Source: Actinocorallia longicatena (GTDB taxonomy: Bacteria; Actinomycetota; Actinomycetes; Streptosporangiales; Streptosporangiaceae). Taken from it: a DNA stretch of 64,000 bases. Every line of letters begins with the position of its first letter. Position 1 is the first letter of the stretch. Below are positions 33,894 through 43,013 of the stretch, piece after piece. Location of the stretch: NCBI RefSeq assembly GCF_039534125.1, contig NZ_BAAAUV010000004.1, forward strand, positions 62,001 through 126,000, in the 5' to 3' direction. The notes under the pieces are model-generated. The model was not told the origin of the DNA, made no database searches, and saw only the letters and a list, made by a program, of their open reading frames with translations. Both the position numbers and the translations under genes were made by a program.

Positions 33894-35336
33894 CTACCGG
33901 CCCCGGTGCAGGTAGGTGCCGGACGGTTCGCCGATCACGCCCTTGTCGAGGGTGTAGGCGAGCCGCCCTCCGACGACCGTGGCGACCGGCCAGCCCGTCA
34001 CCGTGACGCCCTCGAACGGGCAGTGGTCCTGGCCCGACAGCAGCATGTCGGTGGTCACCTCGCGCTCCAGTTCGAGGTCGACGATCGTGAAGTCGGCGTC
34101 GAAGCCGACGGCCAGGCCGCCCTTGCGGCCCCACAGGCCGTAGGCGCGCGCCGGGTTCGCCGAGACGGCCTCCGCGATCCGGGACAGCGGGATCCCGCGC
34201 CTGCGGTGTCCCTCGGACAGCAGCACGGGGTAGAGCAGCGCGGTCCCGCCGAAGCCGGGCCTGGCGGGCCACAGCTCGTCGCCCTTGTGCTCCTCCATGC
34301 AGCAGGCGTGGTCGGAGGCGACCCAGTCCACGGTGCCGTCCGCGACGCGTTCCCACAGGTAGTCGTTGTCGGCCCGGGTGCGGATCGGGGGATTGACCTT
34401 GGCGCCGAGGCCGCCGCGGGCGTCGAGCTCGTCGACGTCCAGGCAGAGGTGGTGCAGGGTCACCTCGAGGCGCATGTCGGTGCCGTGCTGGGCGCGGGCG
34501 GTCCGGGCCGCGCGCACGGCGTCGGCGCTCGACAGGTGCAGCAGGTTGACGTTGGTCCCCGCGTGCCCGGCCAGGGTCGTCGCCTCGGCGATCGCCACCT
34601 CCTCGGTGAGCGGCGGCCTGCCCTCGTGGTAGGCCCGCAGGTTCTGCGGGCGCCCGCTGCGCTGGATCCGGTCGATGAACACCCGCATCAGCTCGGACTG
34701 CTCACAGTGCAGCGACAGCGACAGCCGGCGGTCCGGATGGGCGGCCTGGACGGCCGCCAGCTTCTCCATGATCAGGTAGAGGTGGCCGAGGTCGTACTCG
34801 TCGCCCATCGTGAAGGCCTGGGCGTCGCGGCTGTTGGCCGCCAGGTCGAAGCCCTTGTAGAACATGTAGTACTTGAACGAGGTCACCCCGTGCTCGGTGA
34901 CCAGCGCGGGGATCTCGTCGATCTGGCCGACCGTCATCGGGGCCAGGTGGAAGCCGTAGTCGGTGTAGGAGCGGCCCGCCACCGCCGCCAGGACCTCGGG
35001 GAAGATCTCCTCGTACGGACCGGTCCGGTTCAGGTAGTGCTGCCCGGTCCGGAAGTAGGACAGGACCGTGGTGGCCCCGCCGACCAGGGACGAGCGCGTC
35101 TCCTCCGCGGCGTCGACGCCGAGATCGCGGTAGATGCCGAGATGGAAATGGGCGTCGACCGCGCCGGGCATGACCGCCTTTCCGGTGGCGTCCAGCACCT
35201 CCTCGGCGTCGGAGGCGGGCAGATCCTCGCCCACCGCCACGATCCTTCCGCCGCGCACGGCCAGGTCGGCGCGTACCTCGCCGTGGTACGGCAGGACCAG
35301 GAGGCCCCCCTTGACGAGCAGGTCATATCGGGACAT
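33894..35336 (-). CDS. Dihydropyrimidinase / cyclic imidase-like amidohydrolase
   Basis: A 480-residue metal-dependent amidohydrolase of the D-hydantoinase/dihydropyrimidinase group, which opens cyclic amides and imides. Metal ligands are visible: HxH in PGAVDAHFHLGIY, a lysine in TSFKYYMFYKGF that would be carboxylated, His in LSLHCEQSELMR and NLLHLSSADA, and Asp in VDWVASDHACC. ATG 35336 was chosen over the GTG at 35342. It stands alone, divergent from the CoA-transferase operon with operator site 5 between. In this island a maleimide-type ring fragment is a plausible substrate; hydantoin or dihydropyrimidine cannot be excluded. Confidence 0.87.
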   Translation of the reverse strand: MSRYDLLVKGGLLVLPYHGEVRADLAVRGGRIVAVGEDLPASDAEEVLDATGKAVMPGAVDAHFHLGIYRDLGVDAAEETRSSLVGGATTVLSYFRTGQHYLNRTGPYEEIFPEVLAAVAGRSYTDYGFHLAPMTVGQIDEIPALVTEHGVTSFKYYMFYKGFDLAANSRDAQAFTMGDEYDLGHLYLIMEKLAAVQAAHPDRRLSLSLHCEQSELMRVFIDRIQRSGRPQNLRAYHEGRPPLTEEVAIAEATTLAGHAGTNVNLLHLSSADAVRAARTARAQHGTDMRLEVTLHHLCLDVDELDARGGLGAKVNPPIRTRADNDYLWERVADGTVDWVASDHACCMEEHKGDELWPARPGFGGTALLYPVLLSEGHRRRGIPLSRIAEAVSANPARAYGLWGRKGGLAVGFDADFTIVDLELEREVTTDMLLSGQDHCPFEGVTVTGWPVATVVGGRLAYTLDKGVIGEPSGTYLHRGR

Positions 35337-35359
35337 GAGCACCCGCCCTTTCGCTTAGT

Positions 35360-35385
35360 GTTCCCCACAGGGTAACGTCGTTTCC
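35360..35385. promoter_or_regulatory. IclR-type operator, site 5 (divergent promoter)
   Basis: GTTCCC (35360-35365), CACAG, GGTAAC (35371-35376), GTC, GTTTCC (35380-35385). Each of the two weaker arms differs from consensus by one base. The site sits in the 80-nt gap between the amidohydrolase (35336 minus) and the CoA-transferase (35417 plus). Confidence 0.7.
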
Positions 35386-35416
35386 CTAAATAGGTCGACC
35401 CTCGAGGAGGACATCC

Positions 35417-36607
<1,191 letters not shown>

Positions 36608-36611
36608 GCAC

Positions 36612-37406
36612 GTGGACCTGTGGGACGAACTGGCCGGAGCCAGGACCCTGGACCTGGCGCAGCCGATGCGCACCGGGATGCCCCAGTCGCCGAACCATCC
36701 CCCGTTCCGGATGCTGCTGGAACGACGCCACGGCGACATGGTCAGGGCCGACGGCGGCTCGGCCGCGAACGAGATCATCGTCACGGGCGGGCATGTCGGC
36801 ACCCATGTCGACGCCCTCGCCCACGTCTCCCAGGACGGGCTGCTGCACGGGGGCCGTCCCGCGGAGTCCGGCCACCGGGGCTTCGCCGACCTGGGCATCG
36901 ACGCCTTCCCTCCCTACGTGGGCCGGGCGGTCCTGCTGGACGTCGCCCGGGTGCACGGCGTCGAGGTCCTTCCGGCGGGCTACGAGGTGACCGTCGCGGA
37001 TCTCGAACGCGCCGCGGACGGCCTGGAGATCCGGCCGGGCGACGTCGCCCTGGTCGGCACCGGCTGGTCGCGGCGCTGGGACGACCCCGCCGCTTTCGTG
37101 GGCACGGCCGGCGGTGTCCCGGGACCCGGGGCAGCCGCCGCCCGCTGGCTGGCCGGGCTCGGCGTCCGCGCCGCCGGCGGCGAGACCATCGCGTTCGAGC
37201 ACATCGCCCCCGGCCGGGGCCACGCCACCCTTCCCGGCCACCGCATCCTGCTCGTGGAGGCCGGGATCAACATCATCGAGACCATGCGGCTCACCGAGCT
37301 GCTCGACACCGGGGTCCGCGAGTTCCTGCTGGTCCTCAACCCGCTCAACGTGGTCGGTGCGACCGGCGCCCCGGTCCGGCCGCTGGCGGTGCTTCCGCGT
37401 GGCTGA
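36612..37406 (+). CDS. Cyclase-family metal hydrolase (kynurenine formamidase-like)
   Basis: A 264-residue protein of the cyclase/KynB-type fold with the metal motif GGHVGTHVDALAHV and a later FEHIAPGRGHATLPGHRILLVEAGINIIE. Relatives hydrolyse N-formylkynurenine, isatin or lactones. The isatin-hydrolase precedent makes opening of a lactam or cyclic amide possible. GTG 36612 lies 4 nt after the CoA-transferase stop, and the 3' end overlaps the PrpD-like gene by 8 nt. Confidence 0.87.
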   Translation: MDLWDELAGARTLDLAQPMRTGMPQSPNHPPFRMLLERRHGDMVRADGGSAANEIIVTGGHVGTHVDALAHVSQDGLLHGGRPAESGHRGFADLGIDAFPPYVGRAVLLDVARVHGVEVLPAGYEVTVADLERAADGLEIRPGDVALVGTGWSRRWDDPAAFVGTAGGVPGPGAAAARWLAGLGVRAAGGETIAFEHIAPGRGHATLPGHRILLVEAGINIIETMRLTELLDTGVREFLLVLNPLNVVGATGAPVRPLAVLPRG

Positions 37407-38814
37407 GCCGACGGCGGTGCGGCTGCTGGCGGAGTTCGCCGCCGGCCTGCGCGACGGGGGAGTGCCCGAGCACGTGGACACCGACGTCCGCGGCCGGATC
37501 CTCGACGTGCTGGGCAACTGCCTGGCCGGACGGGCGGAGGAACGGTCGGCCTCAGATCCCGGCAACGCGGTCCTCGCGACCGTCCTCGGCTGGGGCGGTG
37601 CCCCGCAGGCGACCGTCATCGGCTCGGGGGCGCGGCTGCCCTCGCCGAACGCCGCCCTGGTCAACGGCACCTACGCCCACGCGCTGGACTTCGACGACAC
37701 CCATCTGCCCTCGGTGCTGCATCCGAGCGCCTCGGTGGTCCCGGCCGCGCTGGCCGTCGCCGAGGAGCTCGGCTCCACGGACACCGGCCTCGTCGCCGCC
37801 GTCACCGCCGGGATCGAGATCTGCGACCGCCTCGGCATGGCCTCCTACGAGCCGGAGCTGCGCAACTCCCGGTTCTTCGAGAACGGGCAGCACGCCACCT
37901 CCATCTGCGGGACGCTCGGCGCCGCGGCGGCCGCCGCCCTGCTCCACGGCCTCGACGCCGAGGGGATCGCCTCGGCGATCGGCATCGCGGCGAGCATGGG
38001 CTCGGGCGTGCTGGAGGCCAACCGCACCGGCGGCACGGTCAAGCGCGTCCACTGCGGCTGGGCCGCCCACTCGGGCGTGACCGCCGCGGCCCTCGCCGCC
38101 GCCGGGGTGACCGGCCCGCCGACCGTGCTGGAGGGCCGTTTCGGGTTCTTCCAGGCCTGGCTCGGCGGCCGCTACGACTCCGCCGCGCTCCTGGACGGCC
38201 TCGGCACCCGCTGGGAGACCGTCCGCACCGTCTACAAGCCCTATCCGTCGAACCACTTCACCCATCCGGCGATCGACTGCGCCCTCGCCCTGCGCGCGCG
38301 GGGCCTCGACCCCGCCGACGTCGCGGAGATCGAGCTGGGCCTGGCCGCGCCGGTCCTGCGGACGGTCGCCGAACCGCGGGAGGAGAAGATCCGGCCGCGC
38401 AGCGCCTACCACGGCAAGTTCTCCGGCCCCTTCACCGTCGCCACCGCCCTGCTCGGCGGCGGAGGCCTCGGCCTGCACCTCGACGACTTCGCCGAGGGCT
38501 CGCACGAGGACCCCGCCCGGCTGGCGCTCGCCGCCCGGGTCCGCTGCTTCGCCGACGACCGGGCGAGCGAGCTGTTCCCGGCCTCCTTCGCGGCGGTCCT
38601 GCGGGTCACGACCGTCCAGGGGGCGGTCCTGGAGCACCGCGTGGACTCCTCGCGGGGCGGCCCCGGCCATCCGCTGTCACCGGCCGACCTGCGCACCAAG
38701 TTCCTGCTCAACGCCGCCCGGGCCCTGCCGGAGGAGAGGGCGCGAGCCCTGGCCGAGGCCGTCACCGGTTCCGGCTCCGCCTCCGCACTGCTCGCACTCA
38801 CCACGGGAGAATGA
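37399..38814 (+). CDS. MmgE/PrpD family protein (second copy)
   Basis: A 471-residue MmgE/PrpD-fold protein: NAALVNGTYAHALDFDDTHLPSVLHPSASVVPAALAVAEE, QHATSICGTLGAAAAAALLHGL, GGTVKRVHCGWAAHSGV and VYKPYPSNHFTHPAIDCALAL. It is about 45 residues longer than the copy at 19912-21192. The fold covers 2-methylcitrate dehydratase, cis-aconitate decarboxylase and iminodisuccinate epimerase, and the reaction here is not assignable. GTG at 37399 lies inside the end of the cyclase gene. Confidence 0.9.
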   Translation: MAEPTAVRLLAEFAAGLRDGGVPEHVDTDVRGRILDVLGNCLAGRAEERSASDPGNAVLATVLGWGGAPQATVIGSGARLPSPNAALVNGTYAHALDFDDTHLPSVLHPSASVVPAALAVAEELGSTDTGLVAAVTAGIEICDRLGMASYEPELRNSRFFENGQHATSICGTLGAAAAAALLHGLDAEGIASAIGIAASMGSGVLEANRTGGTVKRVHCGWAAHSGVTAAALAAAGVTGPPTVLEGRFGFFQAWLGGRYDSAALLDGLGTRWETVRTVYKPYPSNHFTHPAIDCALALRARGLDPADVAEIELGLAAPVLRTVAEPREEKIRPRSAYHGKFSGPFTVATALLGGGGLGLHLDDFAEGSHEDPARLALAARVRCFADDRASELFPASFAAVLRVTTVQGAVLEHRVDSSRGGPGHPLSPADLRTKFLLNAARALPEERARALAEAVTGSGSASALLALTTGE

Positions 38815-39527
38815 CCTTGGGACCGCATCCGCACGGCTGGTGGATCGTTCTCCACCTGGTGCTGTTCGTCTTCTGGCTGGGCGGGGACCTCGGCGTCTTC
38901 TACTCCAGCCGGTTCGTGCTGCGCCCCGACCTGTCGCCGCCCGCGCGCTCGACCGCGCTGCAGATCATGAGCGGGCTCGATCTCGGGCCGAAGATCTGCC
39001 TCGTGCTGTTCCTGCCCAGCGGGGTGACGCTGATGGCGGCCGATCCGCACGGGGCGACCCTCTTCGGCCGCGACCCCTTCGCCTGGCCGCTGGTGGTGGC
39101 CGTCTGGGTGTTCGCCCTGGCCTGGCTGGCGGCCACGATCGCCGACCACCGCACCCACGGCCGCTATCCCTGGGTGCGGCGCGCCGACTGGACGGTCCGG
39201 ATCACGCTGATCGCGGCGCTCGCCGGTCTCGCCCTCTACACGCTGCTGGCCGCCGAGCCGTTCGGGGTCGACACGAACCCGAAGTGGCTCGGCGGCAAGC
39301 TCCTGCTCTACACGGCGGCGATCGGCTGCGGCCTCGGCATCCGGCTGACACTGCGCCCGTTCGGGCCCGCGTTCGGCGCGCTGATGACCTCGGGCTCGAC
39401 CCCGGACGTGGAGAGGGCGCTGAAGCGCTCGGTCGACGGCTGCCTTCCGTACGTCTTCGGCATCTGGGCGAGCGTCCTGCTGGCCGCCGTCCTCGGCGTG
39501 CTCAAGCCGGGCGCCCACCTCTCCTGA
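38811..39527 (+). CDS. Integral membrane protein of unknown function
   Basis: A 238-residue protein with six predicted membrane spans (for example WWIVLHLVLFVFWLGGDLGVF, WPLVVAVWVFALAWLAATI, LLLYTAAIGCGLGIRLTL, VFGIWASVLLAAVLGVL). The first span contains His and Asp that could be functional, giving a CopD-like look. I do not recognise the family. The ATG overlaps the PrpD-like stop by 4 nt and the gene ends 17 nt from the convergent IclR gene. Confidence 0.75.
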   Translation: MTLGPHPHGWWIVLHLVLFVFWLGGDLGVFYSSRFVLRPDLSPPARSTALQIMSGLDLGPKICLVLFLPSGVTLMAADPHGATLFGRDPFAWPLVVAVWVFALAWLAATIADHRTHGRYPWVRRADWTVRITLIAALAGLALYTLLAAEPFGVDTNPKWLGGKLLLYTAAIGCGLGIRLTLRPFGPAFGALMTSGSTPDVERALKRSVDGCLPYVFGIWASVLLAAVLGVLKPGAHLS

Positions 39528-39544
39528 GGCCGGCCGTGCACCCG

Positions 39545-40360
39545 CTACGCGCCGTGGTGGCCGAGCTGGGCGGAGACCCGGTCGGCCGCCTGGATCAGCA
39601 GCGGCGCGTACTCCTTCATGTGCGGTTTGAAGCGGGTCATCGGGCCCGAGACGCTCAGCACCGCGATGATCCGGCCGTCGTGGTCGAAGACGGGGGCGGC
39701 GATGGAGCCGGCGCCCTCCTGGCGTTCGCCGAGCGAGCCCGCGTACCCGCGCTTGCGGATCAGGGCGAGCTCGGCGCGCAGGGCGTCCTCCTCGACGATG
39801 GTCTTGTCGGTCACCGGGAGGAGCGGATGCCGGGTCAGGTAGCCGGTGACGTCGGCCTCGTCGAGGAAGGCCAGGAACGCCTTGGACGAGCTGCCCGCGT
39901 GCAGCGGGTAGGGGATGCCGAGGCTGACCTCCATCCGGAGTTCCTGGTTCGGCACCGCCTGGTCGACGTACATGCGGGTGTCGCCGCGCCGGACCGACAG
40001 GGTCGCGGTCTCGCCGGTCTGCTGGGAGAGCCGCCGCAGTTCGGGGGCGACCATCGCGCGCAGGTCCATCCGGGCCATGTAGGCGCGGCCGAGCGAGATC
40101 GCGGCGTGGCCGAGCGCGTAGCGCCGGGTGACCGGGTCGACCGTGATGAGCTCCCGGCTGCGCAGCGCGGTGAGGATGCGGTGCACCGCCGCCTTGGTGA
40201 GGCCGAGCTCCGTCGCGATCTCGGTGACCCCGAGATCGGGCCGGGCGCTGCGGCCGAACAGCAGGAGCACGTCCATCGCCCGTTCGACGGCCGCGATGGA
40301 TCTGCTCTGCCCCTCTCCTTCGTCACCGGTGGTGCCTGCGGTGGTCGCTGTCCTCGGCAC
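39545..40360 (-). CDS. IclR-family transcriptional regulator, candidate master regulator of the island
   Basis: A 271-residue IclR protein. After a polar N-terminal extension, residues about 22-90 are the winged helix (SIAAVERAMDVLLLFG; GVTEIATELGLTKAAVHRILTALRSRELI). The C-terminal effector domain carries LHAGSSSKAFLAFL and GAGSIAAPVFDHDGRIIAVLSVSGP. It is the only IclR gene in the window, it lies in the middle of the island, and two operator-like sites lie in its upstream gap. Several IclR-family regulators, such as E. coli IclR, bind sites with GGAAA/TTTCC arms, which supports it as the binder of all nine sites. Activator or repressor is not known. Confidence 0.93.
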   Translation of the reverse strand: MPRTATTAGTTGDEGEGQSRSIAAVERAMDVLLLFGRSARPDLGVTEIATELGLTKAAVHRILTALRSRELITVDPVTRRYALGHAAISLGRAYMARMDLRAMVAPELRRLSQQTGETATLSVRRGDTRMYVDQAVPNQELRMEVSLGIPYPLHAGSSSKAFLAFLDEADVTGYLTRHPLLPVTDKTIVEEDALRAELALIRKRGYAGSLGERQEGAGSIAAPVFDHDGRIIAVLSVSGPMTRFKPHMKEYAPLLIQAADRVSAQLGHHGA

Positions 40361-40410
40361 GACGCCGCCTTTCCGTGGGGTGGTCCGTCAGATGGAGTCT
40401 AGAGCAAAGC

Positions 40411-40439
40411 GTTTCGCCTTGGGAAACATCAGGGGAAAC
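40411..40439. promoter_or_regulatory. IclR-type operator, site 6 (autoregulatory)
   Basis: GTTTCG (40411-40416), CCTTG, GGAAAC (40422-40427), 6 nt, GGAAAC (40434-40439). The 5-nt-spaced pair matches the standard layout with the outer arm proximal to the IclR gene, but the 3-nt-spaced partner is missing and a direct repeat replaces it. It lies 51 nt upstream of the IclR start. Confidence 0.65.
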
Positions 40440-40475
40440 GCGTTGACACTCTCGCGCGGGCGTTGTTACCTTCTG

Positions 40476-40501
40476 CGGTACAACGTTTCCATAAGCGGAA
40501 C
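40476..40501. promoter_or_regulatory. IclR-type operator, site 7
   Basis: CGGTAC (40476-40481), AAC, GTTTCC (40485-40490), ATAAG, CGGAAC (40496-40501). Only the middle arm is perfect but spacing and polarity are standard. It is 33 nt upstream of the flavin-reductase fusion gene. Confidence 0.55.
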
Positions 40502-40533
40502 GGGCTTCATGATACGGGACGAGGAGTGCGCCG

Positions 40534-41748
40534 GTGGCCGTGGACGCTGAGACCTTCCGGTCCGCGCTCGGGCAGTGGCCCACAGGGGTGGCCCTGGTCA
40601 CCACCGTCTCCGGGGACGGCTGGCACGGCATGACCGCCAGCTCGCTCACCAGCGTCAGCCTGGACCCGCCGCTCGTCCTGGTCTGCCTCGACCACCGCAT
40701 CCACACCCATGAGCTGGTCTCGGCCGGCGGCGTGTTCGCGGTGAGCGTCCTCGGAAAGGACCAGGCCGTCCTCGGCCAGCGGTTCGCCGGACGGCACCAG
40801 GGCGACCGCTTCGCCGACGCCCCCTGGCGGGCGGGGCCCACCGGCTCGCCCGTCCTGGAAACGGCGCTGAGCTGGCTCGACTGCCGGGTCGTGCACGCCT
40901 ACCCCGGCGGCGACCACACCATCTTCGTCGGCGAGATCGTGGCGGCGGGCACCCCGCGCCGCACCGCCCCGCTGCTGTTCCACTCACGCAGCTGGGGCCA
41001 GCTCGCCGACCCCCTGCCCACCGAGATCACCGTCGCCGACACCGGGCTCGCCGCCGCCCTGCGGGGCAGGGGCCTTCCGGCCGCGGCCCTGCTGGAGGCG
41101 GTGCGCGCGGCCAACGTCCGCACCCGGGTCGCCCTGCCGGGCGGGCCCGCCGGTCACGCGGCCGTCTCGGTGCTCGTGGACGACCCCGCGGAGCTGGACG
41201 GCCACGGAAGGGCCGAGATCGTCGAGTTCCGCTACCGGGACCGCGACCACGCCGAGGCCGTCGCCGGACGCGCGGCCGCCCTCGGGGCCCGCACCGCCGG
41301 GCGGATCGCCGACGCCTTCGCCGGGGACGGCCACGACCGCGTCCTCAAGGCGCTGGCCGAGCTGGCCGCCGCCGGCTGCGACGAGATCGCCCTCGACGAG
41401 GGACCGCCCGGAGCCTCGCCCCTGCGGGTGCGCGAGCTGCTCCAGGACGCCATGGCCGAGGCCGCCGCCGTGCCGGTCAGGGTCAGGTTCACCGAACAGG
41501 GCGGCCTCGGCCTCGCCAACGCGCTGACCGCGATGAAGAGCGGGGTCCGTCACTTCGACGCCACCCTCGGCGGCGTCGACGGCGGCCTGTGCACCGCCGA
41601 CGTCCTCTATCTCGCGGAGCGGCTGGAGGTGGCGAGCCCGGCGGACCGGACGGTGCTCGTCCGTGCCGCCGCCGAGCTCGCCACGGTCTGGGGAGCGCCG
41701 CTCCCCGCCAGGACCTACCGCATCCCCTCCGGAAGGACTACCCCATGA
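40534..41748 (+). CDS. Flavin reductase fused to a degenerate HMG-CoA-lyase-like domain
   Basis: A 404-residue protein. Residues about 1-160 are an HpaC-type flavin reductase (FRSALGQWPTGVALVTTVSGDGWHGMTASSLTSVSLDPPLVLVCL; FVGEIVAAGTPRRTAPLLFHS), supplying reduced flavin to a partner monooxygenase. Residues about 190-395 align with the second half of HMG-CoA lyase barrels (CDEIALDEGPP; GLGLANALTAMKSGVRHFDATLGGVDGGLCTADVLYL). The metal-binding HxH strand is replaced by VRVRFTEQGG and the N-terminal catalytic half is absent, so it is probably inactive. GTG 40534 follows GAGGAG. First gene of a five-gene coupled operon. Confidence 0.82.
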   Translation: MAVDAETFRSALGQWPTGVALVTTVSGDGWHGMTASSLTSVSLDPPLVLVCLDHRIHTHELVSAGGVFAVSVLGKDQAVLGQRFAGRHQGDRFADAPWRAGPTGSPVLETALSWLDCRVVHAYPGGDHTIFVGEIVAAGTPRRTAPLLFHSRSWGQLADPLPTEITVADTGLAAALRGRGLPAAALLEAVRAANVRTRVALPGGPAGHAAVSVLVDDPAELDGHGRAEIVEFRYRDRDHAEAVAGRAAALGARTAGRIADAFAGDGHDRVLKALAELAAAGCDEIALDEGPPGASPLRVRELLQDAMAEAAAVPVRVRFTEQGGLGLANALTAMKSGVRHFDATLGGVDGGLCTADVLYLAERLEVASPADRTVLVRAAAELATVWGAPLPARTYRIPSGRTTP

Positions 41749-43013
41749 GATTGATCGCCGAGCGGCTGGTGGAGGGCATGACCCCGCAGGAACGGGCGAG
41801 GGCAGAGAAGGTCGAGAGCGTCCTGCCCGCGCTCCGCGAGGCCGCGGTCAAGGCCGACGAGGAGGCCGAGTTCCCGGCCGGGCACGTGACCCTGCTGCGG
41901 GAGGCCGGGCTGCTCGGCCTGGTCGTCCCGGAGGAGTTCGGCGGCCTGGGCGGCTCGCTCCGCGACCTCGCCGCCGCGACCTACACCCTCGGCACCGCCT
42001 GCCCCTCGACGGCGCTGGCCTACTTCTTCCACAACACCAGCGCCTCGCGCGGCCTGCTCCCCCTGGAGGCGATCGAGGCTGGCCTGTTCTCCGAGGAGGA
42101 CGTCCCGGCCGTCCGGGACTTCGCCGTCAAGGTGCTGACCCGGATGGCGGGCGGCACCTGGATGGCGAACTTCGCCAGCGAGGAGGTCAAGAGCTCCGGC
42201 GCGAACATCGCGATCGCCACCACGGCGACCCCCGTGGACGGCGGCTGGCGGCTCGACGGCGTGAAGTCCTTCGGCTGCGCGACCGGGGTGGCCGACACCT
42301 ATCTGGTGACCGCCCGGGTCGCCGGGACGACCACCGCGGACGGCCTGGCCCTGTTCCTGGTGCCGCGCGACGCCCCCGGGGTCGCCTCACGCGACCCGTG
42401 GAACGGCCTCGGCATGCGGGCGTCGGCCAACCACGGCATCACCCTGGAAGGCGTGTTCGTCCCGGCCGAGGAGGCCCTGACGGTCCCCGGCTCGTTCGTC
42501 CGGATGCTCACCATGAGCCGCGGCAGTTTCGTCGGCAACCAGCTGGCGATCTCGGCGGTCTACCTGGGGGTGGCGCAGTCGGTCTACGACTTCGCGATCG
42601 AGCGCCTGACCCGCAAGTCCTTCGCCGACAGCGGCCGCCCGGTGGCGTCCTCGCCGATGCACCAGGTCATCATCGGAGACATGACCGAACGCCTGGAGAC
42701 CTCCTACCTGTGGATCCGCCGCCAGCTCGAGCTGGAGACGTCCGAACCGCCGCTGCGCCCCAAGCCCGAGGTCTACCGGCAGTGGCGGATCGCGAAGGGG
42801 GACATCGCCGAATCCTGCTTCCAGGTGGCGCTGGGCGCGTTCAAGGCCTGCGGCACCTCCGCCGCCACGCTCGACGGCACCCTCGGCCGGGGCCTGCGGG
42901 ACCTGGCGATGGGCCTGGTCATGACCTTCCCCGCCGAGCGGGGCAGGCTGGAGGCCGCCCAGATGATCACCTCGGACAAGGAGAACGAGCTGTTCGCGAG
43001 CGTGAACCCGTGA
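41745..43013 (+). CDS. Acyl-CoA dehydrogenase-fold flavoenzyme (dehydrogenase or flavin monooxygenase)
   Basis: A 422-residue protein of the acyl-CoA dehydrogenase fold: LLREAGLLGLVVPEEFGGLGGSLRDLAAATYTLG, FASEEVKSSGANIAIATTATP, LDGVKSFGCATGVADTYLVTARV. The C-terminal signatures with the catalytic glutamate seen in the 15397-16560 enzyme are not obvious here. Co-transcription right after a flavin reductase, with a 4-nt overlap, raises the possibility of a two-component flavin monooxygenase of the DszC/HsaA type. Both options fit; I lean slightly to a monooxygenase or oxidase on a CoA or ring substrate. Confidence 0.75.
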   Translation: MRLIAERLVEGMTPQERARAEKVESVLPALREAAVKADEEAEFPAGHVTLLREAGLLGLVVPEEFGGLGGSLRDLAAATYTLGTACPSTALAYFFHNTSASRGLLPLEAIEAGLFSEEDVPAVRDFAVKVLTRMAGGTWMANFASEEVKSSGANIAIATTATPVDGGWRLDGVKSFGCATGVADTYLVTARVAGTTTADGLALFLVPRDAPGVASRDPWNGLGMRASANHGITLEGVFVPAEEALTVPGSFVRMLTMSRGSFVGNQLAISAVYLGVAQSVYDFAIERLTRKSFADSGRPVASSPMHQVIIGDMTERLETSYLWIRRQLELETSEPPLRPKPEVYRQWRIAKGDIAESCFQVALGAFKACGTSAATLDGTLGRGLRDLAMGLVMTFPAERGRLEAAQMITSDKENELFASVNP

